From Bradyrhizobium sp. C9 (GTDB taxonomy: Bacteria; Pseudomonadota; Alphaproteobacteria; Rhizobiales; Xanthobacteraceae), in assembly GCF_002532045.1 (NCBI RefSeq), contig NZ_NWTG01000010.1, positions 209,910 to 273,909 of the forward strand: a DNA stretch of 64,000 nucleotides. Direction: 5' to 3'. The translations under genes and the position numbers were made by a program. Below the pieces are notes generated by a model. The model did no database searches, had not been told where the DNA came from, and worked only from the letters and a program-made list of their open reading frames with translations. Of the stretch, positions 10,209 to 18,187 are shown in pieces (the first letter of the stretch is position 1; every line of letters starts with the position of its first letter).

Positions 10209-10982
10209 CTAATTCTGCTGCACCGGGCCCAGATGGGCCGCATCGATCACGAATTTCGCCAGTGCGCGGCCGAGACAGGCATGAACCTTCTTGGCCAGAT
10301 CGACACCGTGCGAGGTGCTGAACAGGTCAAAATATCCGGCGTCGCTCCACTGCTTCATAATCGCGAACCGGTCGAACAGCGGAACGTCGTGTTGCTGCGC
10401 CACCACCTTGATATTGTCGAGATATGGCGGCGCAGAGATCATCGTCTCCGTACGCGGGCTGTACTGCAGATTGACCAGCACCACGTCGGCCCCGGCGCCC
10501 CGCAACGCAACAACGCCATCGTTGATGGCGGTGCGGAAATCGTCAGGATCGACTGCTCGCATAGCATCGACGGTCCCGGTCTGCCAGATCACCAAAGTAG
10601 GCTTTTTTGCTTCAACAAGCTTAACAAGGGTTCCCGCGGTTTCCTCGGCAGTGCTCTTCCCCTGTAATTCTACGGATAGATCGATGGTTGCCGCCGGAAA
10701 TGCCTCCTTCAGCGCCGCCTGCAGCGTGGCCGGATAGGCGCTCGCCTCGTTGCCGGGAATGGTCGAAGAGCGGCTGCCCACCACCAGCACGTTGAGCGGC
10801 TGGTTGGCCTTCACCGCGTCGGTGACCTTCGGCAGCGAGCTCTCGCTTGCCAGCAGATAGGCCGGTACGTCGCAGGGCGGCGCCGGTGCAGGCTGCTCGG
10901 GGCTATCGCCGGCGCGCGCGGGCGCAGCCGCCAAACAGGCGGCCAGCAACATCAGGCCCAGCATCGTCCGCGCGGACTTCAT
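10209..10982 (-). CDS. Exported SGNH-like protein with degenerate active site
   Basis: 257 residues with a signal peptide (MLGLMLLAACLAAAPARA). It is a paralogue of the next gene: VLVVGSRSST aligns with IIAFGSSSTQ (Ser70 kept), WQTGTVDAMRAVDP with WQVGTNAVLRNLDP, and VLVNLQYSPR with VLVDPQYSPR. But the block-III Asn is Val138, the block-II GxGG is QGKS, and the DxxH block reads STSH with the Asp lost. It may therefore be a binding or accessory subunit rather than a hydrolase. Its ATG overlaps the opgC stop (ATGA), so the two are translationally coupled; GGGAGGGGGAG precedes it. Confidence 0.75.
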   Translation of the reverse strand: MKSARTMLGLMLLAACLAAAPARAGDSPEQPAPAPPCDVPAYLLASESSLPKVTDAVKANQPLNVLVVGSRSSTIPGNEASAYPATLQAALKEAFPAATIDLSVELQGKSTAEETAGTLVKLVEAKKPTLVIWQTGTVDAMRAVDPDDFRTAINDGVVALRGAGADVVLVNLQYSPRTETMISAPPYLDNIKVVAQQHDVPLFDRFAIMKQWSDAGYFDLFSTSHGVDLAKKVHACLGRALAKFVIDAAHLGPVQQN

Positions 10983-12238
10983 GCTCCCCCTCCCGCCAGA
11001 TCGGCGTTGCCGGCGGCACCTTTTTTCGAGGCGCCTTTGTCGGCGGAGTGCTTGTACCACGAAATAATCCACGCCATGCCGCACATGATGAGGATGCCGC
11101 AGACGCTGATCAAGGCGTGCAGTGCGGCACCGCCCGAGACTTCGGCAAGCACGAAGTGTCCGGCAAAGGCGAGGAAGACCCCGAGACAGAATATCTCAAG
11201 CGAATGCTGGCCACACAGGATCAATGGTCGCAGCCAGCGCGATTTCAGCCCCGGCCAGTCCCGCGGCAGGAAGCGCACGGTGAGGGCCGCGAGCGCCAGG
11301 AAGTGCGCGAACCGCAACACGTCCAGGTCGGTCTTGTTGATCGGATACATCCACTGCTCGATCACCTTCGGCATGATGTGGCCAAGCTGCGGCACGTACC
11401 AGGTCAGCGTCACGAAGAACGCGGCGACCAGATAGGCGATGCAGATCCACATCGTGATGTTCGACGACAGGATGCGCGACATCCGCCGCGCGCCGCCGAG
11501 CGCGCACCAGGCGCCGAACACGAACAGCAATTGCCAGGCGAACGGGTTGAACGCCCAGAAGCCGTTCGGATAGGCCGACAGATAAAGATCGAACTGCCAG
11601 GTCAGCGCGTAGAGCAGGACCGACAGGCCGAGCGTGACATCGGGCTTCCACTTCATCAGCCACAGGATCAGCGGCAGGAACAGCATCAGCACGATGTAGA
11701 GCGGCAGCACGTCCATGTTGACGGGGCGGAAGCGCAGCAGCAACGCTTGCACGATGGTGACGTCGGGCTGCTTGAGGAAGTCCATGATCCCCATCTCTTC
11801 AGAGTAGAGCGGGTTCTCGAACGAGGTCGCGACATAGGAGATCTCGGCGAGGAAGATCGTGAACAGGAAGACATGCGCGACATAGATCTGCCAGACCCGG
11901 CGCAAGATGCGCGCAGTCGCGATCACGAAGCCGCCCTCCAGCATCGCGCGCCCATAGACGAAGGCCGCGGTGTAACCGGAGATGAAGATGAAGATCTCGG
12001 TGGCGTCGGAGAAGCCGTAGTTGCGGATCGTAAGCCAGGTCAGAAGATTGGTCGGCAGATGGTCGATGAAGATAAGCCACAGCGCGAGCCCGCGGAACAG
12101 ATCGAGCCGGAGCTCGCGCTCGCCGGTCACCGGCAGCGTGATCGCGGGCGCCGCCGCCACGGCTTTCGCCTTGACCTCTGTATCGGCATTGGCGTCAGCC
12201 ACCGGTGGACCGGCTATGGGATCGGCAATCGAGCTCAT
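10979..12238 (-). CDS. opgC: OpgC-type membrane acyltransferase
   Basis: 419 residues, a polytopic inner-membrane protein of the OpgC family, which in enterics transfers succinyl groups to osmoregulated periplasmic glucans. The first membrane helix contains ELRLDLFRGLALWLIFIDHLP, the family's opening motif with catalytic-type RG..L....DH. About ten hydrophobic helices follow, then a Lys/Ala-rich cytoplasmic tail. It heads a three-gene operon with two exported SGNH proteins, which suggests acylation coupled to a periplasmic esterase/transferase step. I chose the ATG at 12238 because the upstream frame reads through the oppositely oriented apaG region. Acyl donor and acceptor are not shown by sequence. 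Confidence 0.88.
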   Translation of the reverse strand: MSSIADPIAGPPVADANADTEVKAKAVAAAPAITLPVTGERELRLDLFRGLALWLIFIDHLPTNLLTWLTIRNYGFSDATEIFIFISGYTAAFVYGRAMLEGGFVIATARILRRVWQIYVAHVFLFTIFLAEISYVATSFENPLYSEEMGIMDFLKQPDVTIVQALLLRFRPVNMDVLPLYIVLMLFLPLILWLMKWKPDVTLGLSVLLYALTWQFDLYLSAYPNGFWAFNPFAWQLLFVFGAWCALGGARRMSRILSSNITMWICIAYLVAAFFVTLTWYVPQLGHIMPKVIEQWMYPINKTDLDVLRFAHFLALAALTVRFLPRDWPGLKSRWLRPLILCGQHSLEIFCLGVFLAFAGHFVLAEVSGGAALHALISVCGILIMCGMAWIISWYKHSADKGASKKGAAGNADLAGGGA

Positions 12239-12512
12239 CAAACACCGTGTCAGCTGCGGGCGCCCGCAGGCCGTGCTGAAAAGATAATATCGGTCCGCGA
12301 CTTGCCGACAAAGCGCAGAGTGCGGCGACATGCGGCCGCGCTTTAGAGCGGAACTATGTTGAAACCACGATGAACAGACGCCCTCCGGGGCCGGCTTTTC
12401 ACGGCCTGCCCGACGATTGGTTCCGGCTGACCAATTGGCTATGATGGGCGCCTGTTTGCGCATGATCCGGCCGAGAGACGGATTTTGCGCCGAGATCATC
12501 GGATTGAGCCGA

Positions 12513-12911
12513 ATGTACCGCGCCGTTACCCGCCAGATCGAAGTCACCGTCGAGCCGAATTTCATGCCGGAGCGCTCGTCGATCGACCGGCGCGAGTATT
12601 TCTGGTCGTACAAGATCGTGATCGTCAATTCAGGGCCGGAAACGGTGCAACTGCGGACACGGCACTGGATCATCACCGACGCCACCGGCCGCCGCCAGGA
12701 GGTGCGTGGCGAGGGCGTGGTCGGCGAGCAGCCGGTGCTCGCGCCCGGCGAGCGCTTCGAATACACCTCCGGCGTGCCGCTGCCGACCGCGTCCGGCTTC
12801 ATGACCGGCAGCTACCAGATGGTCACCGAAGCCGGCGAGCGCTTCGACATCGACGTGCCGACCTTCTCGCTGGACAGCCCGAGCCCGGACGGGAAAAGGG
12901 TGTTGAATTAG
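12513..12911 (+). CDS. apaG: ApaG/DUF525 protein
   Basis: 132 residues, a single fibronectin-type-III-like ApaG domain. MYRAVTRQIEVTVEPNFMPERS opens the conserved region, followed by YFWSYKIVIVNSG, VQLRTRHWIITDATGR, VVGEQPVLAPGERFEYTSG and the tail GSYQMVTEAGERFDIDVPTFSL, all typical. ApaG proteins are associated with Ap4A metabolism and divalent-metal resistance in other bacteria but lack a fixed biochemical role. The in-frame extension to 12417 lacks family similarity, so I start at 12513. Divergent from opgC across about 270 bp. Confidence 0.93.
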   Translation: MYRAVTRQIEVTVEPNFMPERSSIDRREYFWSYKIVIVNSGPETVQLRTRHWIITDATGRRQEVRGEGVVGEQPVLAPGERFEYTSGVPLPTASGFMTGSYQMVTEAGERFDIDVPTFSLDSPSPDGKRVLN

Positions 12912-13077
12912 CCGTGCCGTCGGTGCCGCCGCGCAGTCGTACCGGCTAAATGCAGGGCACGAAAATTCTGAGAAATGGAAGTAATTCCAGGATTTCCGAT
13001 CGGCCTGACGGGCGAACCCGGCACGATTGAACTCAACCCGTCACCGTTGTCGCGCGTGACCATCGAAGCCTCCGGTT

Positions 13078-13338
13078 TCAGAAATTCGCGGCGACCAGAT
13101 CGTAAGACCCCCTGCTTCCGCGGACATAGACCCTGGCCGCAGCGGCACATATCCGATCGCGGTTGGCATCGAAGGCGTGCAGAAGGCCCGGCTCGTCGAG
13201 GTAGGCATCCGATTGAAGTCGCTTCAATGCGCCTTCGGTGACGAAGAACGATGCCTCAATAGCACTGTCATATCCCCAAAACCGCACGGCGCGCCGCGTT
13301 TGGTCGTATGAACGACTATGGTTTGGAAATTCAATCAT
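13078..13338 (-). CDS. DUF1488 family protein
   Basis: 86 residues matching the DUF1488 pattern common in rhizobia: EFPNHSRSYDQTRRAVRFWGYDSAIEASFFVTEGAL at the N-terminus and LLHAFDANRDRICAAAARVYVRGSRGSYDLVAANF at the end. Function unknown; the fold is predicted to be small alpha/beta. It reads toward apaG and stands alone. A second, more distant protein of similar pattern is encoded at 15416-15787. Confidence 0.85.
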   Translation of the reverse strand: MIEFPNHSRSYDQTRRAVRFWGYDSAIEASFFVTEGALKRLQSDAYLDEPGLLHAFDANRDRICAAAARVYVRGSRGSYDLVAANF

Positions 13339-13623
13339 GGGTAAGGCCTATCAGGTTGTTGCCACAGCTTGTCGTGATCCGTGACACGCGCATTGAAGCG
13401 ACGTGACGTTTGGTCGATCGGTTACAAGATTTGGCAGCTAAGGCTTCGCGCTTCCGCAAAGGGGATGCTGTAACAATACAGTTGCGCTGCTGATCAGGTG
13501 GCTACTCCGCTGTCGAATGACAAGCCCACTCGGCGCGTATCCGGGCAATCGCTCGCGTTTTCGCGCCGGATACGTCCAGATTCGCCCGATTGGGCAGAAA
13601 ACATTCTGCCGAAGAGCCAGCTT

Positions 13624-14421
13624 ATGATGGTACGGTCGATGATGTCTCCAGCCGACCTCCGCACAGACCCCGGTGCTGCAAGCAGCTTGGCACCGCAGCA
13701 GGACGTTGTGGCGGAAGAAAATATCAGCCTTCGGCTTCTGCTCGCGCAGGCCGCGATCGATGCCCAGAGTTTGCTGACCGCGGCCGGCATTGACGCCAGG
13801 GAGCGCGAAGCGGCCGACAAGCTGCAGAAGGTGATCCTCGAGGAGCTGCACCACCGCATCAAGAACACGATCGCAACCGTCGGTGCCATTGTCTCCCAGA
13901 GTCTGAGCAATCTGGAAGGGGTCGAACATGCGCAGCACGCCATCCAGGGCAGGTTGCTGGCGCTCGGGCGGGCGCACGATCTCCTGCTGCAGGCAAGATG
14001 GAGCAGCGCGGATCTCGGCACGGTGGTCCGCGGCGCCACCGAAGCCTTCGACAATCCGGATGAGCCGAAATTCTCGATTTCGGGACCCGGTATTCGCATG
14101 ACATCGGGCGCCGTCATCGCCATCGCAATGACGCTCAACGAGCTCTGCACGAACACCACGAAGTTCGGCGCCCTGTCCGCCCCACAGGGGCGGATCGACA
14201 TCAGTTGGACGCTGGATCAACCAACACAGCGCCTGCATCTGACATGGACCGAGAAGAACGGTCCGGCAGTCCACCCTCCGGAACGGCGCAGCTTCGGAAC
14301 ACGGTTGATCGAAACGCTCGGCAGGCAGCTGCGCGGCGACGTGCGGCTAAGCTATGAGCCGACCGGTTTCGTGTACACATTCGACGCACCATTGGCTTCT
14401 CTTACTTCGTCGACTGCATAG
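13624..14421 (+). CDS. Sensor histidine kinase, HWE/HisKA_2 family, no obvious sensor domain
   Basis: 265 residues from the chosen ATG; a GTG at 13498 would add 42 residues of weaker coding character. The dimerisation/phosphoacceptor helix has EELHHRIKNTIATVGAIVSQSL (His76/77), the HRxKN signature of HisKA_2/HWE kinases. The ATPase domain has LNELCTNTTKFGALS as N-box, WTEKNGP in place of the usual DNG-type G1 box, and SFGTRLIE as G2. No membrane helix or PAS domain is visible, so it may sense through a partner. Such kinases often act in the general stress response (EcfG-PhyR) of alphaproteobacteria, but no phyR or nepR is nearby. Confidence 0.85.
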   Translation: MMVRSMMSPADLRTDPGAASSLAPQQDVVAEENISLRLLLAQAAIDAQSLLTAAGIDAREREAADKLQKVILEELHHRIKNTIATVGAIVSQSLSNLEGVEHAQHAIQGRLLALGRAHDLLLQARWSSADLGTVVRGATEAFDNPDEPKFSISGPGIRMTSGAVIAIAMTLNELCTNTTKFGALSAPQGRIDISWTLDQPTQRLHLTWTEKNGPAVHPPERRSFGTRLIETLGRQLRGDVRLSYEPTGFVYTFDAPLASLTSSTA

Positions 14422-14893
14422 CCGACATCCCGAACTCACGCCAAAGTCTGGATATCGCCCTCGATTGCGAATTGAGTCGACTACCGGACGTAAGGGGTAT
14501 CTACTGCGGTCATCACTGCTCCGCGCACATCAATGATTGGCTGACATCTCCCGGCCTGCGAACGCCGAGCTAACTGCCAATCTTGAGGAGAAAGCCCCAG
14601 TACGGGGCCGACTGAAGCCGCCATTCTTCCGATGCCACTGGGGCATGGCCTCCGGTCGCCTCCCACCAAGCGACGGCTTCGACATTGCTTTCAACTGTGC
14701 TTCAGGAACAGGCGACCGTGGTGAACGTTGTCGAGGTACAGATATTCGCGCGCGCAATCCGATCTGCTCGTGCCCGGTGATTTGTGGCCTTGGTGCTCGT
14801 TATTCAACCCTTTGCCTCCCATATACAAATCAATCCTCGTCAGCCATCGAGATGGGTCGGAATGCGCGGAGACCTCCAAAGAAAGGGCCCGCC
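14422..14893. other. 472-bp stretch without a confident gene
   Basis: Between the kinase gene and the first small gene. Open frames exist on both strands, but none has a good ribosome-binding site or a recognisable family. The plus frame reading GRLKPPFFRCHWGMASGRLPPSDGFD resembles peptides I associate with degenerate rhizobial intergenic repeats, so a repeat remnant is possible. The last ~130 bp (14760-14890) are lower in GC and probably hold the promoter of the downstream operon. Confidence 0.4.
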
Positions 14894-15388
14894 ATGTTCA
14901 AGTCTCAGCAGTACCGCGCCAAGGCAGCCGCATACGGCGAACTGATCAAGCGTTCGAGCAGTCAGGGCGAAAGCCACAAGTTTCAAGAGCAGCAAGATCG
15001 CCTCGCTTCGCTCGCGGATAACGAGCAAGGACTGGCGGACAATTTCGACGACGCAATAAACGTTGCGGAGCAGGACCGCTCTCGCGGCGCCGCCCTCGCC
15101 GCCGAAGAGGAGTACGTTCTGCGGTGTCTCGGCGCGGCCATTATCATGCAATGGAACGTCCTGCCGAAGGCGCTGCAGCGGGAAATCTTCGACACCGCCG
15201 GATCGGTCGGAAAACTGTTGGAGACGTCGGCGCTCCGCGGGCAGATCGCGCGCTTCCTGCACAAGCACAAGGATGATGCCGGTCGCGACAAGGTTCTGGA
15301 GGCGCGTCAGGACGCGAGATCGGGCGCTGCGGCTTTGTCGCGATGGGACAATGAAGGAGGTGCAGTCCCCGATGGACTGCCGATGTGA
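14894..15388 (+). CDS. Hypothetical protein, helical, first of a three-gene group
   Basis: 164 residues. MFKSQQYRAKAAAYGELIKRSSSQGESHKFQEQQDRLASLADNEQ-type N-terminus is charged and helical; a motif of this form (F..QYRakA.eY) occurs in small rhizobial proteins of unknown role. The middle (AAEEEYVLRCLGAAIIMQWNVLPKALQREIFDTAG) is a compact hydrophobic helical region ending in a QREIF.TA.S segment seen in other small stress-related rhizobial proteins. No signal peptide. Start ATG 14894 has GAAAGGG upstream. It is followed after 27 bp by the next gene, suggesting an operon. Function not assigned. Confidence 0.7.
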   Translation: MFKSQQYRAKAAAYGELIKRSSSQGESHKFQEQQDRLASLADNEQGLADNFDDAINVAEQDRSRGAALAAEEEYVLRCLGAAIIMQWNVLPKALQREIFDTAGSVGKLLETSALRGQIARFLHKHKDDAGRDKVLEARQDARSGAAALSRWDNEGGAVPDGLPM

Positions 15389-15415
15389 GCCAACTACGAC
15401 AACAGGAGATTCGCC

Positions 15416-15787
15416 ATGTCACTTACCCAATTTTGCGTCGATGACGCACACCACAGCATGGACGGGTTGCGACTTCTCGCCCGTGATGGAAATGAATGGG
15501 TCGAGGCATTCATCGGCCGCAAGGTGATGGACGTCTGGGCCGAGTCTGTCGAGCGCCGCGGCGGACATCAAAGCCTGTTCCGCGATCAATACAACGCACT
15601 CGGCAGGCTGAACCTGGCGGCGATCGAGCGGATCGTCAGTGCGAAATACCAACGCGGTGCTGCGTTCAACCGCCAGCATCCCTATGTCGAGGTGCTGTTC
15701 TCGGATATCACCGACAGCGGGGAGACCTTGAATCTGAGCGGGCTCGTGCGCGAGACCCTGCCGCCCGCGTTTCACCGGCTGAGTTGA
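15416..15787 (+). CDS. Hypothetical protein with DUF1488-like pattern
   Basis: 123 residues. Part of it can be laid against the DUF1488 protein at 13078-13338: WVEAFIGRKVMDVW with AIEASFFVTEGALKRL, and AIERIVSAKYQRGAAF...VEVLFSDI with RICAAAARVYVRGSRG..YDLVAANF. This is a hand alignment, not a search. ACAGGAGA precedes the ATG. It sits in the middle of a three-gene run of small proteins. Role unknown. Confidence 0.65.
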   Translation: MSLTQFCVDDAHHSMDGLRLLARDGNEWVEAFIGRKVMDVWAESVERRGGHQSLFRDQYNALGRLNLAAIERIVSAKYQRGAAFNRQHPYVEVLFSDITDSGETLNLSGLVRETLPPAFHRLS

Positions 15788-15809
15788 GATCGACCCAGGA
15801 GGAATTCCC

Positions 15810-16040
15810 ATGACGAAGAAATCCCTGCTCTCTATTGACGAACCCGAGCTGAAGAAGCCGCTGCGCGCCGACCGGCCTCCTACCGAAGGTTTCGTGATTA
15901 TCGTCGACAAACAATTCAAGTCGGAGTTCGACAGCGCCGAGGCTGCTGAAACCTCTGGCCGACAATTGAAGGCGGCGTATCCGATGCTTCAGATTGAAAT
16001 CTACGACGCCACCAGCAAGGCCCGTACTTTGCTGAGCTGA
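15810..16040 (+). CDS. Small hypothetical protein
   Basis: 76 residues: charged N-terminus, then GFVIIVDKQFKSEFDSAEAAETSGRQLKAAYPMLQIEIYDA, which alternates strand and helix and reads like a small alpha/beta domain. A near-perfect Shine-Dalgarno AGGAGGAA lies at 15797-15804. It is 22 bp after the preceding gene and ends convergently, 21 bp from the stop of hslO. I do not recognise a family. Confidence 0.7.
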   Translation: MTKKSLLSIDEPELKKPLRADRPPTEGFVIIVDKQFKSEFDSAEAAETSGRQLKAAYPMLQIEIYDATSKARTLLS

Positions 16041-16061
16041 CAGGCATGGCTGCCGGGCAGC

Positions 16062-17063
16062 CTATTCCACGCCCGCTTCCTGCGGCGTGAACTCGTACAC
16101 CGACGAGCAGAACTCGCAGGTCACGACGACCTTGCCGTCCTTGACCATCTCGGCGCGATCGTTCGGCGCAAAGCTCTTCAGCATCGACGACACCGCATCG
16201 CGCGAGCAGGAGCACTGCGCGCGCAGCGGTTGCGGGTTGAAGACGCGCACGCCGCGCTCGTGGAACAGGCGGTACAGCAGCCGCTCGCCGGAGAGATCGG
16301 GATCGATCAGCTCGACATCCTCGACGGTGGAGATCAGCGACTGTCCTTCGATCCAGGCATCGTCATCCGGCACCGAATGCGTGGCCGTGCCCTCCGGCGC
16401 GTCGCCGGGATGCAGATCGGCCTGCTTGGCGCGTTCGGGTGCCTTGGGCAGGAACTGCAGCAGGATGCCGCCGGCGCGCCAATGCAGCTTGCCGCCTTCG
16501 CCGCCGCGCATCTCTTCGCCGACCGCTAGACGCACCCGGGTCGGAATCTGCTCGGAGCGCAGGAAATATTCGTGGGCCGCCTCTTCCAGGCCATCGCCGT
16601 CGAGCGCGACCAGGCCCTGGTAGCGGCTGGTGTTGGAGCCCTGATCGATCGTCATCGCAAGGTGGCCCTTGCCGAGCAACTCACCCGAGGTCTGCCCCTC
16701 CTTGAGGCGCGCCGCATCGTAGCGCGCATAGGCACGCAGCCGGTCGGGCGCCTGGAAGTCGACGATCAGGAGCGAGACCGGGCCTTCTGTCCGGGTCTGC
16801 AGGATGAAGCGGCCCTCGAACTTGACCGACGAGCCGAGCAGCGTCGTCAGCACGATGGCCTCGCCGAGCAGCTTGCCGACCGCGGGCGGATAATCGTGCT
16901 TGTGCAGGATCTCGTCGAGCGCGGGGCCGAGCCGGGTCAGCCGGCCGCGCAGGTCCAGCGCGCCGACCTCGAAGGCCAGCACGGCATCGTCGACAGGAAC
17001 TGCCGAGGGCGCGCGAACTGGCGTCTCGGGCTCGATTTTGATGTCAGGGGATTGAGAAACCAT
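16062..17063 (-). CDS. hslO: Redox-regulated chaperone Hsp33
   Basis: 333 residues. Hsp33 is a cytosolic holdase activated by oxidation and unfolding. The N-terminal core includes AVGKLLGEAIVLTTLLGSSVKFEGRFILQTRTEGPVSLLIVDF. The C-terminal zinc switch is complete: Cys284-x-Cys286 in QCSCSRD and Cys316-x-x-Cys319 in TCEFCSSVY. It is 197 bp downstream of argF on the same strand, with a family A repeat in between, an arrangement (argD-argF-hslO) that I recall from other alphaproteobacteria. Confidence 0.96.
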   Translation of the reverse strand: MVSQSPDIKIEPETPVRAPSAVPVDDAVLAFEVGALDLRGRLTRLGPALDEILHKHDYPPAVGKLLGEAIVLTTLLGSSVKFEGRFILQTRTEGPVSLLIVDFQAPDRLRAYARYDAARLKEGQTSGELLGKGHLAMTIDQGSNTSRYQGLVALDGDGLEEAAHEYFLRSEQIPTRVRLAVGEEMRGGEGGKLHWRAGGILLQFLPKAPERAKQADLHPGDAPEGTATHSVPDDDAWIEGQSLISTVEDVELIDPDLSGERLLYRLFHERGVRVFNPQPLRAQCSCSRDAVSSMLKSFAPNDRAEMVKDGKVVVTCEFCSSVYEFTPQEAGVE

Positions 17064-17122
17064 GGCGCTCTATCTGGGGTCTCGGACCGCAAAACGAAAG
17101 GGGTTCACTCAAACGAGAGATC

Positions 17123-17240
17123 GTCGTCCCGGCGAAGGCCGGGACCCATAACCACAGGATTTTGTCGCGACACAAGGCGTCTCCCCTTGTGGCTCTTTCA
17201 CGGGCCGCGGCGTATGGGTCCCGGCCTTCGCCGGGACGAC
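17123..17240. repeat. Modular palindromic repeat, family A, copy 2
   Basis: 118 bp bounded by GTCGTCCCGGCGAAGGCCGGGACCC on the left and its complement on the right; both arms are of the GGCGAAGGCC type. The interior contains CATAACCACAGG and GCGGCGTATGGG. It lies between argF and hslO, within what would otherwise be one transcription unit. Confidence 0.88.
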
Positions 17241-17260
17241 AACGCCTTAGCGACCGACGC

Positions 17261-18187
17261 CTACGCGACTTCGTTAAAGCACCAGGCCAGAATGCCCTTC
17301 TGCGCATGCAGGCGGTTTTCCGCCTCGTCGAACACCACGGATTGCGGGCCGTCGATCACCTCGTCGGTGACCTCCTCGCCGCGATGCGCGGGCAGGCAGT
17401 GCATGAACAGTGCGTCCGGCTTGGCAAGCGACATCAGCTTGGCGTTCACCTGATAGGGCTTCAGCACGTTGTGGCGGTGCTCGCCCTCCTTGTCGCCCAT
17501 CGACACCCAGGTGTCGGTGACGACGCAGTCGGCGCCGCGCACGGCGGCTTCCGGATCGGTGCCGAGCACGATCGGCGCGCCGGTGGCCTTGATCCAGTCC
17601 CGCATCGGCTTCTTCGGCGAGAGCTCCGGCGGGGTCGCGACGTTGAGGTTGAACTTGAACCGCTCGGCCGCGTGCGCCCAGGAGGCCAGCACGTTGTTGT
17701 CGTCGCCGGTCCAGGCCACCGTCTTGCCTTCGATCGAGCCACGGTTTTCCTCATAGGTCATGAGGTCGGCCATCACCTGGCAGGGATGCGAACGCCGGGT
17801 CAGGCCGTTGATGACGGGAACGGTGGCGTGCGCGGCGAGCTCGAGCAGCGCGTCATGGTTGAGGATGCGGATCATGATCGCATCGACATAGCGCGACAGC
17901 ACGCGCGCGGTGTCGGCGATGGTCTCGCCGCGGCCGAGCTGCATCTCGGCGCCGGTCAGCATGATGGATTCACCGCCGAGCTGGCGCATGCCGACGTCGA
18001 ACGACACCCTGGTGCGGGTCGAGGGGCGCTCGAAGATCATCGCCAGCGTCTTGCCTTCGAGCGGCTTCCTGCCCTTCTCGTGCGCCTTCAGCTTCGCCTT
18101 CATGGCGGCGCCGGCTTCGAGCATGTTGCGCAGCTCGCCGAGCGGCAGCTCGTTGATGTCGAGGAAGTGACGGACCGGCTTGCTCAT
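17261..18187 (-). CDS. argF: Ornithine carbamoyltransferase
   Basis: 308 residues. The enzyme makes citrulline from ornithine and carbamoyl phosphate in arginine synthesis. The carbamoyl-phosphate loop is ERPSTRTRVSFD (STRTR at 56-60); further motifs are LGRGETIADTARVLSRYVD, NGLTRRSHPCQVMADLMT, WTGDDNNVLASW and the ornithine loop FMHCLPAHRGEEVTDEVIDGPQSVVFDEAENRLHAQK. The start overlaps the argD stop by one base (TAATG), so argD and argF are translationally coupled. Confidence 0.97.
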   Translation of the reverse strand: MSKPVRHFLDINELPLGELRNMLEAGAAMKAKLKAHEKGRKPLEGKTLAMIFERPSTRTRVSFDVGMRQLGGESIMLTGAEMQLGRGETIADTARVLSRYVDAIMIRILNHDALLELAAHATVPVINGLTRRSHPCQVMADLMTYEENRGSIEGKTVAWTGDDNNVLASWAHAAERFKFNLNVATPPELSPKKPMRDWIKATGAPIVLGTDPEAAVRGADCVVTDTWVSMGDKEGEHRHNVLKPYQVNAKLMSLAKPDALFMHCLPAHRGEEVTDEVIDGPQSVVFDEAENRLHAQKGILAWCFNEVA

